Positions 37,952 to 46,800 are shown, counted from the first letter of the stretch. The stretch: 64,000 bases of DNA from Actinokineospora iranica (GCF_900101685.1 NZ_FMZZ01000005.1:62001-126000); one strand, 5' to 3'. The notes: a model not told the origin generated them from the sequence alone. Numbers and translations are program-made.

Positions 37952-40471
37952 TCACTCGTCGTGGCCGAGGGTGACGTTGTGTTCGCCGAGTCGGCCCGCG
38001 GTGAGGCGGATCTGGCTCGTGGTGGGTGAGTAGCCGCTGGCGATCACCGTGTACTCGCCTTCGGCCAGGTCGTCTATCAGGTAGTGGCCGTCAGAGTCGG
38101 TCGTGGTCACGGTGATGACGTTGCCTGTGGAGTCCAGGACGGTGATTCTCGCGTTGGGCACCGGGTCGCCGGTGGTGGTGCGGGCTGTGCCGGATAGCTC
38201 CGCGCCGCCGACGAGTTCTATGTCGTGGCGGATTTCTCCGGTGGTGGGCACAGTGAGCGGCAGGGCGGTGGGGCGGAACGTTTCCGCGCTCACCACCAGG
38301 GTGTGGGCGCCCGCGCGGACGCCGCTGAAGCGGTAGCTGCCGTCGGAGGCGCTGGGCTGGGTTTCGACGACCTCGCCGCGGGCGTCGGTGAGGGTCACTC
38401 TGGCCGTGGTGACGGGAGTGTGGCCGTCGGCGGCCATCACGAAGCCGTGCAGGACGGTCGCGCCCGCCAGTGTGACGTCTACAGTGGACTGTCCAGTTCG
38501 GACTTTCACGGTGGTAGCCCTGGGCTGGTGGTCCGGTGCGGAGGCGATCAGCACATACGACCCGGGGAGCGGGGCGTCCAGCAGATAGCCGCCGTCGTTG
38601 TCCGCGCCCGCGCGGCCGACTTGCCTGCCATCGGCGTCGATCAGGGTCAGGGTGGCGCCGGGGAGTGTCGAGCCGTCCGGCCGTCGCACCTGGCCGCGCA
38701 GGCCGGGGGGTGATTTGGCCGCGCTGGCTCGCAGCGCCGAGGGCTGGAACGCCAGGAAGCCGTTGTTGTGCTCGTCCGGGGTCTTGTCGTCTTTGGGCGG
38801 GTCGACCCGCTCGCCGCCCTCCAGCGCGGCGCTCTGGATGCCGCTGGTCATCCGCAGCGGGATCTCCTTGATGAACAGCGACACCACGAACGCCAGGCTC
38901 ATCACGCCCGCGCCGACCAGGAACACCAGTTGGATCGACTCGACAAAGCCTTGTTGGAACGGCAGCGCCAGCCGCGGGTCGACCTTGAGCAGGAACGACG
39001 AGTCCTGCAAGACCGCGCCACCGCCGCCGCCTTCCAGCGCGGCGAAGACCGGCTGGTTGACCGGGTTCGCGCGCACCGCGGGGTCGGCGATCGCGGCTTG
39101 GAACTCCGGGTTCGCCGCCGCGGCGCGGAAAGCGGAGCTGATGTTATCCGCGACCGTGCTGAACAGCAGCGACAGGAACACCGCGACACCCAGGGTTCCG
39201 CCGAGCTGCCGGAAGAACGTCGCCGACGCGGTGGCCACACCCATGTCGCGGAACGGCACCGCGTTCTGCGCCGCCACGGTCAGCGTCTGCATACAGTTGC
39301 CCAGACCGAGGCCGAACACGGTCATGTAGACGATCGGCTGCCACAGCGGCGAGCCGACCCCCACGGTGTGGAACAGCAGCAGGCCGGTGACCAGCAGCGC
39401 GGAGCCGATGACCGGGAACACCTTGTAGTGCCCGGTGCGCGAGGTGATCTGCCCGGAGGTCACCGAGGCGATCATGATGCCGAGCATCATCGGCACCATC
39501 ATCAGCCCGGCGTCGGTGGGTGTCATACCGCGCACGATCTGCAAGTACTGCGGCACCATGGAGATCCCGCCGAACATGCCGACACCCAGGATCGTCCCGG
39601 CGATGATCGTCATGGCGAACGTCGAGGTGCGGAACAGCCGCAGCGGGATCAGCGCCTCGTCCTTCATCGCGCGCTCCACCAGCAGGAACGAGATCAGGCC
39701 GACGAACCCGGTGCCGTAGCAGGCCAGCGCCAGAGCCGAGCCCCAGCCCCACTCGTGGCCCTGTTCGGCCACGATCAGCAGCGGCACGACGGTGACCGAC
39801 AGGAAGACCGCGCCGAAATAGTCGATGCGGTGGTCGTGGCGCTGGTGCGGGATGTTGAGGACCTTGGTGACCACGAACAGCGCGATCACGCCGATCGGCA
39901 CGTTCACCAGGAACACCCAGCGCCAGCCGGTGATGCCCAGGATCTCGCCGTGCCCGGCGAAGAACCCGCCGATGACCGGCCCGAGCACGCTGGAGGTGCC
40001 GAACACGGCGAGGAAGTAGCCCTGGTATTTGGCCCGCCGCCGGGGCGGCACGATATCGGCGATGATCGTCAGCGCCAGCGACATCAGCCCGCCCGCGCCG
40101 AGCCCTTGCAGCGCGCGGTAAGCCGCCAACTCGTACATCGACGTGGCCAGCGTGCAGGCCAGCGAGCCGACGATGAAGATCGTGATCGCGGTGATGAAGA
40201 ACGGCTTGCGGCCGTAGATGTCGGAGAGCTTGCCGTAGAGCGGGGTCGTGATCGTGGAGGTGATCAGGTAGGCGGTGGTCGCCCACGCCTGCAGGCTCAG
40301 GCCGTTGAGGTCGTCGGCGATGGTCCTGATCGAGGTGCCGATGATGGTCTGGTCGAGCGCGGCCAGGAACATGCCGAGCATCAGGCCGGACAGGATCACC
40401 AGGATCTGCCGGTGGGTCAGGCCGGAGTCCTCCGGCGCGGCGTGCTTCGCCGGGGCGGTGGCGGCGGTCAT
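37952..40471 (-). CDS. DHA2 (EmrB/QacA) drug exporter fused to three carboxypeptidase-regulatory-like domains
   Basis: The product has 839 aa. Residues 1-530 are a 14-helix MFS multidrug exporter (motif A GKLSDIYGRKPFF, motif C-like GPVIGGFFAGHG, start GLMLGMFLAALDQTIIGTSI). Residues about 595-835 are three transthyretin-like beta domains: GLRGQVRRPDGSTLPGATLT..., LHGFVMAADGHTPVTTARVTLTD... and LSGTARTTTGDPVPNARITVLD.... The fusion is unusual: a soluble beta-rich tail on an exporter. It follows marR with a 4-bp overlap and is probably repressed by it; efflux of a toxic or self-made compound is inferred. Confidence 0.9.
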   Translation of the reverse strand: MTAATAPAKHAAPEDSGLTHRQILVILSGLMLGMFLAALDQTIIGTSIRTIADDLNGLSLQAWATTAYLITSTITTPLYGKLSDIYGRKPFFITAITIFIVGSLACTLATSMYELAAYRALQGLGAGGLMSLALTIIADIVPPRRRAKYQGYFLAVFGTSSVLGPVIGGFFAGHGEILGITGWRWVFLVNVPIGVIALFVVTKVLNIPHQRHDHRIDYFGAVFLSVTVVPLLIVAEQGHEWGWGSALALACYGTGFVGLISFLLVERAMKDEALIPLRLFRTSTFAMTIIAGTILGVGMFGGISMVPQYLQIVRGMTPTDAGLMMVPMMLGIMIASVTSGQITSRTGHYKVFPVIGSALLVTGLLLFHTVGVGSPLWQPIVYMTVFGLGLGNCMQTLTVAAQNAVPFRDMGVATASATFFRQLGGTLGVAVFLSLLFSTVADNISSAFRAAAANPEFQAAIADPAVRANPVNQPVFAALEGGGGGAVLQDSSFLLKVDPRLALPFQQGFVESIQLVFLVGAGVMSLAFVVSLFIKEIPLRMTSGIQSAALEGGERVDPPKDDKTPDEHNNGFLAFQPSALRASAAKSPPGLRGQVRRPDGSTLPGATLTLIDADGRQVGRAGADNDGGYLLDAPLPGSYVLIASAPDHQPRATTVKVRTGQSTVDVTLAGATVLHGFVMAADGHTPVTTARVTLTDARGEVVETQPSASDGSYRFSGVRAGAHTLVVSAETFRPTALPLTVPTTGEIRHDIELVGGAELSGTARTTTGDPVPNARITVLDSTGNVITVTTTDSDGHYLIDDLAEGEYTVIASGYSPTTSQIRLTAGRLGEHNVTLGHDE

Positions 40472-40998
40472 GCTGGCTCCCCCTGGTAGTTCTCAGTGTC
40501 GGAGTTCTCAGTGCCGGAGTTCTCAGTGCTGAAGTTCTCAGTGCTGAAGTTCTCGATGTCGGTGTTGAGGCGGCCGAGCAGGCGCACCAGGGCGCGGCGG
40601 TCGTCGGCCGGCCACGGCGCGAGCAGCCGGGCGATCTGCCGGGTGCGATGCGCCCGGTTCTCGGCGAACAGCCGGTTGCCCTCCGCGGTCGGCACGAGCA
40701 CGCAGGCCCGGCCGTCCTGAGGGTCGGCGCGCCGCTCGACCAGGCCGTGCGCGACCAGCGCGCTCACCTGCCTGCTCACTGTCGACGGGTCGGAGTGCAC
40801 GGCCTCGGCGAGCGCGTTCGCGCGCAGCGGGCCGACCTGCACGAGCGTGCCGAGCAGCGCGTAGTTCGAGCGCTCGACCGCGTCGCGGGAGCCGGTGGTG
40901 AAGTGCTGCTTCGCGTGGTTGCTCAGCCGCAGGAAGCGCACGAGCTGGTGGCCGAGTTCATCGGCCGTTGCCAGGTCCTCGGGGATCGTGTCCGCCAT
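40468..40998 (-). CDS. MarR family regulator with repeat-encoded C-terminal tail
   Basis: The 176-aa winged-helix regulator has the MarR DNA-binding core (LRANALAEAVHSDPSTVSRQVSALVAHGLVERRADPQDGRACVLVPT, about 55-101). The C-terminus is unusual: five 15-bp tandem repeats encode repeated ENFST/ENSGT-like pentapeptides. The ATG at 40998 with AAGGA upstream is preferred over GTG 41019. It overlaps the exporter gene start, so it is the first gene of a regulator-exporter operon and should respond to the exported compound. Confidence 0.87.
   Translation of the reverse strand: MADTIPEDLATADELGHQLVRFLRLSNHAKQHFTTGSRDAVERSNYALLGTLVQVGPLRANALAEAVHSDPSTVSRQVSALVAHGLVERRADPQDGRACVLVPTAEGNRLFAENRAHRTRQIARLLAPWPADDRRALVRLLGRLNTDIENFSTENFSTENSGTENSDTENYQGEPA
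40490..40564 (-). repeat. Five tandem 15-bp repeats inside the marR 3' end
   Basis: On the plus strand the unit is TTCTCAGTGYYGRAG, repeated five times with few changes; the last copy is the most diverged. Copy-number change would add or remove whole pentapeptides without breaking the frame. Confidence 0.9.
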
Positions 40999-41010
40999 GC
41001 CGTGTCCTTG

Positions 41011-41025
41011 GTTGCACACTACAAC
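41011..41025. promoter_or_regulatory. Candidate MarR operator GTTGCACACTACAAC
   Basis: A 15-bp near-palindrome (GTTG and CAAC ends with imperfect inner symmetry) lies 12 nt upstream of the marR ATG. This is a typical position and size for MarR autoregulation of a marR-exporter operon. Confidence 0.5.
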
Positions 41026-41093
41026 TGGTTGCGTTGGCCAAGCATGTTCTTTTCTTGGCGTGATCGCAAGCCACTAGTGAGCACTCGACCCCG

Positions 41094-42050
41094 TCAGGCG
41101 GCGAGGACCTCCTTAAGAGCGCCACGGAGGAATTCCCCGGCATACCGGATGGCCAAACGACCTTCCGGGACCAGCGCGGAGAAGGCCGGGAAGGCGTGCA
41201 CCTGACCAGGCCACACCTGCAACTCACAGTGCGCTGCGGCCCGGCGCATCGCGGCCGCCATCCGCTCGGAATCACCCAGCAGGCACTCGGTGTCACCCGC
41301 CTGGATGAGCATCGGCGGCCACCGCCGCTTGCTGCCCTTGAGCACGGCCAGCCGCGGATGGGCGACGCCGAACTCACCGGCGTAGTGGGCCGCGGCCTCC
41401 CGCGCGCGGTCCGGCGGAATGTACGGGTCGCGGCACGCGGCGTCCCGTTCGTCCAGGTCCGCGCAGGTGAGGTCGAGGAACGGGGAGAACAGCACGGCCG
41501 CGCCCGGCATGACCATCCGCTGCCGGGTCAGGTCGGCCAGCAGGCCCGCTGTCAGGTGCCCGCCCGCCGAGTCGCCCGCGACGACCAGGCGGTTCGCCGG
41601 ATAGCCCTGGTCGAGCAGCCAGCGGTACGCGGCGAGCGCGTCGTCGGCTGCGGCCGGGAACGGGTGCTCAGGCGCGCGCCGGTAATCGAGCAGCAGCACC
41701 GGCAGGCCGGAGGTCTGCGACAGGCACGCGGCGAGGTGCCGGTGCGTGCGCAGCGAGCCGAACACGAAGCCGCCACCGTGCAGGTAGAGGATCGCGCCCG
41801 CGCTCTCGTCGGCGTCCCGGGCGCAGACCCACAGCCCGGTCACGTCCCCGTAGCCGTGCGGCTCGGACACCGCGCGGACCTTGGTGCCCCTGGGCAGCGG
41901 CGTGATCCCGGTGGCGTCGAACGCCTCCCGCACGAACCGCAGCTGCCCGCCCTGGAGCGTGATCCGGTCGCCGATGGGGCGGATGCTCCTGATCAGGAAC
42001 CGGGCGAGCGCCTTCGCCTGCACGCTCGGCCCCGGCATGGAGTCAGCCAT
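41094..42050 (-). CDS. Alpha/beta hydrolase, HSL-type esterase
   Basis: This cytosolic carboxylesterase (318 aa) belongs to the hormone-sensitive-lipase family. The oxyanion motif HGGGFVFGS is near residue 92, the nucleophile in GDSAGG near 159, and the acid/His in DTECLLGDSERMA and QVHAFPAF near 260-287. It hydrolyses short acyl esters in related proteins; the natural substrate is unknown. ATG start; it lies upstream of and in line with the marR-exporter pair but is separated by 95 bp holding the putative marR promoter. Confidence 0.88.
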   Translation of the reverse strand: MADSMPGPSVQAKALARFLIRSIRPIGDRITLQGGQLRFVREAFDATGITPLPRGTKVRAVSEPHGYGDVTGLWVCARDADESAGAILYLHGGGFVFGSLRTHRHLAACLSQTSGLPVLLLDYRRAPEHPFPAAADDALAAYRWLLDQGYPANRLVVAGDSAGGHLTAGLLADLTRQRMVMPGAAVLFSPFLDLTCADLDERDAACRDPYIPPDRAREAAAHYAGEFGVAHPRLAVLKGSKRRWPPMLIQAGDTECLLGDSERMAAAMRRAAAHCELQVWPGQVHAFPAFSALVPEGRLAIRYAGEFLRGALKEVLAA

Positions 42051-42172
42051 GTCCCCTCCCCGAAGGTGTCGCCAGTGACACCCAACACATCAACTGTAAG
42101 TCACCGATCGTGGGACCGCCGACGGTTTGAACGTCCCAATTCGGTGACGGGCGAAGGACTACCGTTACCCTC

Positions 42173-43564
42173 GTGCACACAGATGCCCTGATCGCGCGGC
42201 TGCGGACCACGCTCGGCGACGACGGCGTGCTGACCGATCCCGACGTCACCGCGGGCTACGAGCGCGACATGATGCCCCTCGCGCCGCACGGCTCGCCGCT
42301 GGCCGTCGCCCTGCCCGCGACCACCGAGCAGGTGCGGGAGGTCGTGCGGGCGTGCGCCGAGCACGGCGTGCCGATCGTGCCGCGCGGCGCGGGCAGCGGC
42401 CTGTCCGGCGCGGCCAACGCCATCGCGGGCTGCGTGGTGCTGGTGACCACCCGGATGAACCGCATCCTGGAGGTCGACCCGGACAACCGGCTCGCCGTCG
42501 TCGAACCCGGCGTGGTCAACCTCGACCTGCGCGGCGCCGTCGAGAAACACGGCCTGTTCTACCCGCCCGACCCGTCCAGCTACGACTGGTGCACCGTCGG
42601 CGGCAACCTCGCCACCAACGCGGGCGGCCTGTGCTGCGTGAAGTACGGGGTGACCACGGACTCCGTGCTCGGCCTGCACGTCGTCCTCGCCGACGGCGAA
42701 CTGCTCACAACCGGCCGCCGCACGGTCAAGGGTGTCGCGGGCTACGACCTGACCAGGCTGTTCGTCGGCAGCGAGGGCACCCTCGGCGTCATCACCCAGG
42801 CCACCGTCGCGCTGCGCCCGCTCCCGCAGGCCCCCGGCACCCTGGTCGCCGCGTTCGGCTCCACCGAGGCCGCGGGCGCCGCGGTCACCCGGGTCGTGCG
42901 GGAGGGCGTCGTGCCGTCCCTGATGGAGATCATGGACGCGGTGTCCATCGAGGCCGTCGAGACGCACCTGAAGACCGAACTCGGCGCGGGCCGGGGCTGC
43001 GCCGCGCTGCTGATCTGCCAGTCCGACTCCGGCGGCGAGGCCGCCCACCGCGAGTTGTCCGCCATCGAGCAGGTCTGCCGCGACGCCGGGGCCGAACTCG
43101 CCCACACCACCTACGACCTGGCAGAAGGCGCCCTGCTGCTCACCGCCCGCCGCGCCGTCCTCACCGCCCTGGAGGTCTACGGCGCGTGGCTGACCGACGA
43201 CGTGTGCGTCCCCCGGACCCGCATCGCCGACCTGATCGCGGGCTGCGCCCGAATCAGCGCCGACGTCGGCCTGCGCGTTGCCGTCGTCGGCCACGCGGGC
43301 GACGGCAACATGCACCCCACCATCGTCTACGACCCCGCCTCGGCCGACGAGTTCGCCCGCGCCAGCCGCGCCTTCGACGAGATCCTGGCCCTCGGCCTGA
43401 GCCTGGGCGGCACCGTCACCGGCGAACACGGCATCGGCAAGATCAAACGCGACTGGCTCGCCCGCGAGATCGGCCCCGTCGGCCTGCGCGCGCACCGCGC
43501 GATCAAGCGGGCGCTCGACCCGGGAAACCTGTTCAACCCCGGCTCTATGTTCGATCTTGCATAA
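42173..43564 (+). CDS. FAD-linked oxidase, GlcD/D-lactate dehydrogenase type
   Basis: This vanillyl-alcohol-oxidase-fold flavoenzyme (463 aa) has the FAD-binding PCMH part (VPIVPRGAGSGLSGAANA near 65, DPSSYDWCTVGGNLATNAGGLCCVKYGVTTDSVLGL near 125-160, LFVGSEGTLGVITQA near 195). The C-terminal cap is of FAD_oxidase_C type (VGHAGDGNMHPTIVYD, GTVTGEHGIGKIKRDWL). It probably oxidises a 2-hydroxyacid such as glycolate or D-lactate. The companion GlcE/GlcF subunits are absent, so a single-subunit form is likely. GTG start. Confidence 0.9.
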   Translation: MHTDALIARLRTTLGDDGVLTDPDVTAGYERDMMPLAPHGSPLAVALPATTEQVREVVRACAEHGVPIVPRGAGSGLSGAANAIAGCVVLVTTRMNRILEVDPDNRLAVVEPGVVNLDLRGAVEKHGLFYPPDPSSYDWCTVGGNLATNAGGLCCVKYGVTTDSVLGLHVVLADGELLTTGRRTVKGVAGYDLTRLFVGSEGTLGVITQATVALRPLPQAPGTLVAAFGSTEAAGAAVTRVVREGVVPSLMEIMDAVSIEAVETHLKTELGAGRGCAALLICQSDSGGEAAHRELSAIEQVCRDAGAELAHTTYDLAEGALLLTARRAVLTALEVYGAWLTDDVCVPRTRIADLIAGCARISADVGLRVAVVGHAGDGNMHPTIVYDPASADEFARASRAFDEILALGLSLGGTVTGEHGIGKIKRDWLAREIGPVGLRAHRAIKRALDPGNLFNPGSMFDLA

Positions 43565-43633
43565 GGGGGTTGTCAGCGCGCTAACGTCGACGTCGGTAAG
43601 AAGTTGATCGCGGGCTGACAGAACGGCGAGACG

Positions 43634-44221
43634 ATGGACCAACAGCATTTCGCCACGGCCACCGAGGTCTGCCGACGCCTTTCGGGCAGGCTCTCCGATG
43701 ACGTCGTGAGCGTCGTCCAATCTCAGTTCTTCGCGGGCGAGACCGAGATCGCCCTCTCGGCGCTGCTGCTGAACCTGCACTACGAGGGCGTCGCCGTCAC
43801 CGGGGACGAGGCCGCCCTCATCCGGGCGCTGTTGCCCGACGGCGAAGACCTCTCAGGCATCCCGGTGGCCGACATGCCGCCCCCACTGGCGTACCGGTTC
43901 AGCCCCACCGCCCCGGACGACGCCCCCAACCCGGCCGCCGCGGACGAGGTCGTCGCCGCAGAGGCAGCCCTCCTCGGCGCCCGCCGCGTCCGCAGGGCCT
44001 GGCGCGAACCCCTCCCGGAAGCCGCCAACCCACCCACCTGGGTCTACCTGGTGCAGGTCGGCGCGGGCGTGAGCGAACTGCGCGCGCACAACGCGATCAC
44101 GTCCCGCCTGTGGGTGCGCAACCAGGAGAAGTGGCCGGTGGAAGTGGTGGTCGAGGGCACGCTGCTACCCCCGTACCAGGCGGCGGCGGTCACCGCCGCC
44201 CAGCAGATTTGGGCGGCCTAG
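43634..44221 (+). CDS. Conserved hypothetical protein
   Basis: A 195-aa soluble protein of unknown family. The N-terminal part (FATATEVCRRLSGRLSDDVVSVVQSQFFAGETEIALSALLLNLHYEGVAVT) is helical. A proline-rich linker precedes an alpha/beta C-terminus (WVYLVQVGAGVSELRAHNAITSRLWVRNQEKWPVEVVV). No catalytic motif is apparent. The start ATG follows the oxidase gene by 69 bp; the stop overlaps the convergent DedA gene by 4 bp. Confidence 0.7.
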   Translation: MDQQHFATATEVCRRLSGRLSDDVVSVVQSQFFAGETEIALSALLLNLHYEGVAVTGDEAALIRALLPDGEDLSGIPVADMPPPLAYRFSPTAPDDAPNPAAADEVVAAEAALLGARRVRRAWREPLPEAANPPTWVYLVQVGAGVSELRAHNAITSRLWVRNQEKWPVEVVVEGTLLPPYQAAAVTAAQQIWAA

Positions 44222-44904
44222 CCGACCGGGTCGGCCTCCCGCTTGCGCTCCCGACGCGCCTTCACGAACTCGATGATGATCGGCACGACCGAGATGAACA
44301 CGATCAGCAGGATCATCGACTCAAGGTTTTCGTGCACGAACGGAATCTGCCCGAGGAAGTACCCCAGCACCGTCACCCCGGTCGCCCACAGCACCGCCCC
44401 GACAGCGGAGTAGACGAAGAACTTCCGCGGGTCCATCCGCCCGACCCCCGCGATCGCCGTGATGAACGTCCGCACAATCGGCACGAACCGCGCCAACACG
44501 ATCGCCCGCGGCCCGTACTTCTCGAAGAACGCGTGCGTCTTGTCGACGTGCTCCCGCTTGAACAGCTTCGAGTCCGGCTTGTTGAACAACGCGGGCCCAG
44601 CCTTGGCCCCGATGTAGTAGCCGACCACGTTGCCCACGAACGCGCAGATGGTCAACAACGTGCACACCAGCCACAGCGGCGGCATCAGATCCGAGGTCGC
44701 GGGCTGCGCCACGAACAACCCGGCGGTGAACAGCAGCGAGTCGCCGGGCAGGAAGAAGCCCAGGAGCAGACCGCACTCGGCGAAGATGATGAGGCAGAGA
44801 CCGGGCAGCAGGAAGGGGCCCAGGCCGCGGAGGATCACCTCGGGGTCCAGCCAGGAGGGCAGCAGGGCCAGGTTCAGGGGGAGGTCGGCAGCGCGCACGC
44901 CCAC
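44218..44904 (-). CDS. DedA family membrane protein
   Basis: This 228-aa VTT/DedA protein is parallel to the one at 34976: FAECGLLLGFFLPGDSLLFTAG, GNVVGYYIGAKAG and IVLARFVPIVRTFITAIAGVGRMDPRKF. A charged C-terminal tail (KARRERKREADPVG) is likely cytosolic. The frame stays open far upstream through the hairpin and repeat copy B, but GTG 44904 (MGVRAADLPLN) is the only sensible start. It resembles M. tuberculosis Rv0364, near fba in that genome. Confidence 0.88.
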   Translation of the reverse strand: MGVRAADLPLNLALLPSWLDPEVILRGLGPFLLPGLCLIIFAECGLLLGFFLPGDSLLFTAGLFVAQPATSDLMPPLWLVCTLLTICAFVGNVVGYYIGAKAGPALFNKPDSKLFKREHVDKTHAFFEKYGPRAIVLARFVPIVRTFITAIAGVGRMDPRKFFVYSAVGAVLWATGVTVLGYFLGQIPFVHENLESMILLIVFISVVPIIIEFVKARRERKREADPVG

Positions 44905-44956
44905 AAGGTACAGGGGGTGTCTGTGCGCTTTCTGTGCCCGTGGGGCTGGGTGCGCT

Positions 44957-45104
44957 TGCTCGATGGGGTGGAGTGGTTTCCTCGGGGCCCCTACGAAGGA
45001 AGATCGCCCGTGTGAAAGAGGGTGGGAAGCCTGCGGCATCACACGCGCGGCCAGCTTAGCGATCTTCCTTCTCCCCCGAAGAAACCACTCCACCCAATCG
45101 AGCA
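44957..45104. repeat. 148-bp imperfect inverted repeat (long hairpin)
   Basis: Left arm 44957-45007 and right arm 45059-45104 are near-perfect complements over about 46 nt. The outer part is TGCTCGAT(G/T)GGGTGGAG TGGTTTC and the inner part GGAAGATCGC. Two or three mismatches and a 5-nt insertion sit in the left arm. The 51-nt loop holds a nested GTGTGA/TCACAC pair. It lies between the DedA start and repeat copy B; it has no coding content and could be a MITE-like or RNA-hairpin element. Confidence 0.75.
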
Positions 45105-45174
45105 CCTGGCAGCTTGAGGTCCGGTTGGCAGGAGGGCAGAAGAGCAGGTGCGTCATGCCCGCGAAAGAGCTTTG

Positions 45175-45295
45175 TTTCGCCGCCCCGCAGGCCCCACAAC
45201 AAAGCCCCACCCACCCTGGGGGCTGACCCCGCTCCAGTCTATCGCCGCAGGTCAGCGCGGGGAAGAGGGGCAGCCGTGCCTGTGGATAACTCGCG
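45175..45295 (-). repeat. Dispersed intergenic element, copy B
   Basis: Reverse-strand copy of the element described at 22544, almost identical to copy A through the DnaA box (TTATCCACA, 45281-45289 in reverse), the GACCTGCGGCGATAGACT block and the G-rich tail GGGTGGGTGGGG. It is followed, in its own orientation, by about 70 bp and then the long hairpin at 44957. Confidence 0.7.
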
Positions 45296-45361
45296 ATCAT
45301 GGTCGGTCGGCGGACGTTTGCGCGATCTGTCGCGTGTCCGGAGACAGGGTTGTCCGGGGGC

Positions 45362-45616
45362 TTACAGCAGCGTCAGGAAACCGACCACCGCGCCTGCAGC
45401 CAGGCCGAGCAGCAGGGCCAGCATCAGCACCCACCACATGCGCGGCGGTGGGGCCGCGGGCTCCGGGTGGGGCGGGGGGTCGGGCAGAGGGGTGAGGGGG
45501 AGGTCGTTGTTCGAGAGCAGGCCGTAGCCGGAAACGGTGGCTTCGGGCAGGGGGGTGCGGGCCGCCTGTGCGCGCAACGCCTCGGTGAGCAGGCGTTCCG
45601 GGTCGGCCTCGGTCAT
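45362..45616 (-). CDS. Small tail-anchored hypothetical protein
   Basis: An 84-aa protein with a short N-terminal helix (DPERLLTEALRAQAARTPLPEATVSGYGLLS), a proline-rich linker and one C-terminal membrane helix (MWWVLMLALLLGLAAGAVVGFLTLL). The N-terminal segment resembles the leader of actinobacterial anti-sigma-like or envelope proteins, but no function can be assigned. It overlaps the end of nagA by 4 bp and should be co-translated with it. Confidence 0.7.
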   Translation of the reverse strand: MTEADPERLLTEALRAQAARTPLPEATVSGYGLLSNNDLPLTPLPDPPPHPEPAAPPPRMWWVLMLALLLGLAAGAVVGFLTLL

Positions 45617-46761
45617 GGGTCGACGGTAACCCAGGTTCCTCGGCGCAGGACCGCTGTGGTGCGCAGTGCGGCGTTCAAGAGCACCACATCGGCGGCCAGG
45701 CCTTTGACGAGGCTGCCGGTTGTGGTGGACAGGCCCAGCAGGGCCGCGGGGCGGGTCGCGGTCGCCGTGACGGCTTCCGGTACCGACAGGCCGCAGGCGG
45801 TGACCAGGTTCCGGAAAGCGGTGTCCATTGTGAGGGAGCTGCCCGCCAGGGCGGTGCCGCCCGCGAGGGTGGGGACGCCGTCGCTGACCACGACCGCCAA
45901 GCCGCCGATGTCGTAGGCGCCGTCGCCCGCGCCCGCCGCCGCGATCGCGTCGGTCACCAGGACCGTGCGGTTCAAGCCCGCGTGGCGGGCGGCGAGGCGG
46001 ACGACGGTCGGGGACAGGTGCGCCAAGTCGCAGATCAGCTCGACGGTCACCCGCTCGTCGTCCAGCAGCGCGCCCACCGGGCCGGGCTCGCGGTGGTGCA
46101 GCGGGCGCATCCCGTTGAACAGGTGCGTCGCCACCGTCGCCCCCGCGTCGACCGCCGGGCGGACCTGTGCCTCGGTCGCGTCCGTGTGCCCGATCGCGGC
46201 GATCGCGCCTGTGTCGGTGATTCGGCGGACCGCGTCGACCGAGCCGGGGAGTTCCGGGGCCAGGGTCACCATCCGCACCGCGCCCCGGCCCGCGGCGAGC
46301 AGCGTGGCGACCGAATCGGGGTCCGGCGGACGCAGGACGGCCGGGTCGTGCGCGCCGCAGCGGGCGGCGGAGAGGAACGGACCCTCCAGGTGGACACCGG
46401 CGAGCAGGCCGTCCTCGACCAGTTCGCGCAGCGCGGCGATCTGGCAGGCCAGCTCCGGCACCGGCCGGGACACCAGGCTGGCGAGCAGGGTCGTGGTGCC
46501 GTGCCGGGCGTGGGTGTCGACGGCCACGCGGGCGCGGGCCGGGTCGGTGCCCATGAACGCCTGACCGCCGCCGCCGTGGCAGTGGATGTCGACGAAACCG
46601 GGGACCACCCAGCCGCCGCCCGCGTCGACCCGCTCGTCCGCGCGCGGCGGCTCACCGGTGCCGAGCGCGGCGATGCGGCCGTTGTCGACCAGCAGCCAGC
46701 CGTCGTCCAGCACGCCGTCCGGGGTGACGAGCCTGCCCCCCGCGATGAGCCGTCCTGCCAT
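45613..46761 (-). CDS. nagA: N-acetylglucosamine-6-phosphate deacetylase
   Basis: NagA (382 aa) removes acetate from GlcNAc-6-P in amino-sugar and cell-wall recycling. It is an amidohydrolase-fold metalloenzyme: VVPGFVDIHCHGGGGQAFM (HxH-like metal site near 55), LLAGVHLEGPFLS with the conserved E near 125, AIGHTDATEAQVRPAVDAGATVATHLFNGMRPLHHREPG (His metal ligands near 190-220) and the catalytic Asp in VLVTDAIAAAG near 275. Two DasR-type sites lie just upstream, the usual regulator of nag genes in actinomycetes. Confidence 0.95.
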   Translation of the reverse strand: MAGRLIAGGRLVTPDGVLDDGWLLVDNGRIAALGTGEPPRADERVDAGGGWVVPGFVDIHCHGGGGQAFMGTDPARARVAVDTHARHGTTTLLASLVSRPVPELACQIAALRELVEDGLLAGVHLEGPFLSAARCGAHDPAVLRPPDPDSVATLLAAGRGAVRMVTLAPELPGSVDAVRRITDTGAIAAIGHTDATEAQVRPAVDAGATVATHLFNGMRPLHHREPGPVGALLDDERVTVELICDLAHLSPTVVRLAARHAGLNRTVLVTDAIAAAGAGDGAYDIGGLAVVVSDGVPTLAGGTALAGSSLTMDTAFRNLVTACGLSVPEAVTATATRPAALLGLSTTTGSLVKGLAADVVLLNAALRTTAVLRRGTWVTVDP

Positions 46762-46800
46762 GTGCTGGTCCTCCAGGCGTGCGCGCGTGGAGTGCAGTGT

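Noticed and set aside
44905-45300. Extending the DedA gene upstream to 45300.
   Set aside because: The extra 132 codons translate the hairpin and repeat copy B into non-protein-like sequence; GTG 44904 gives a normal DedA length.
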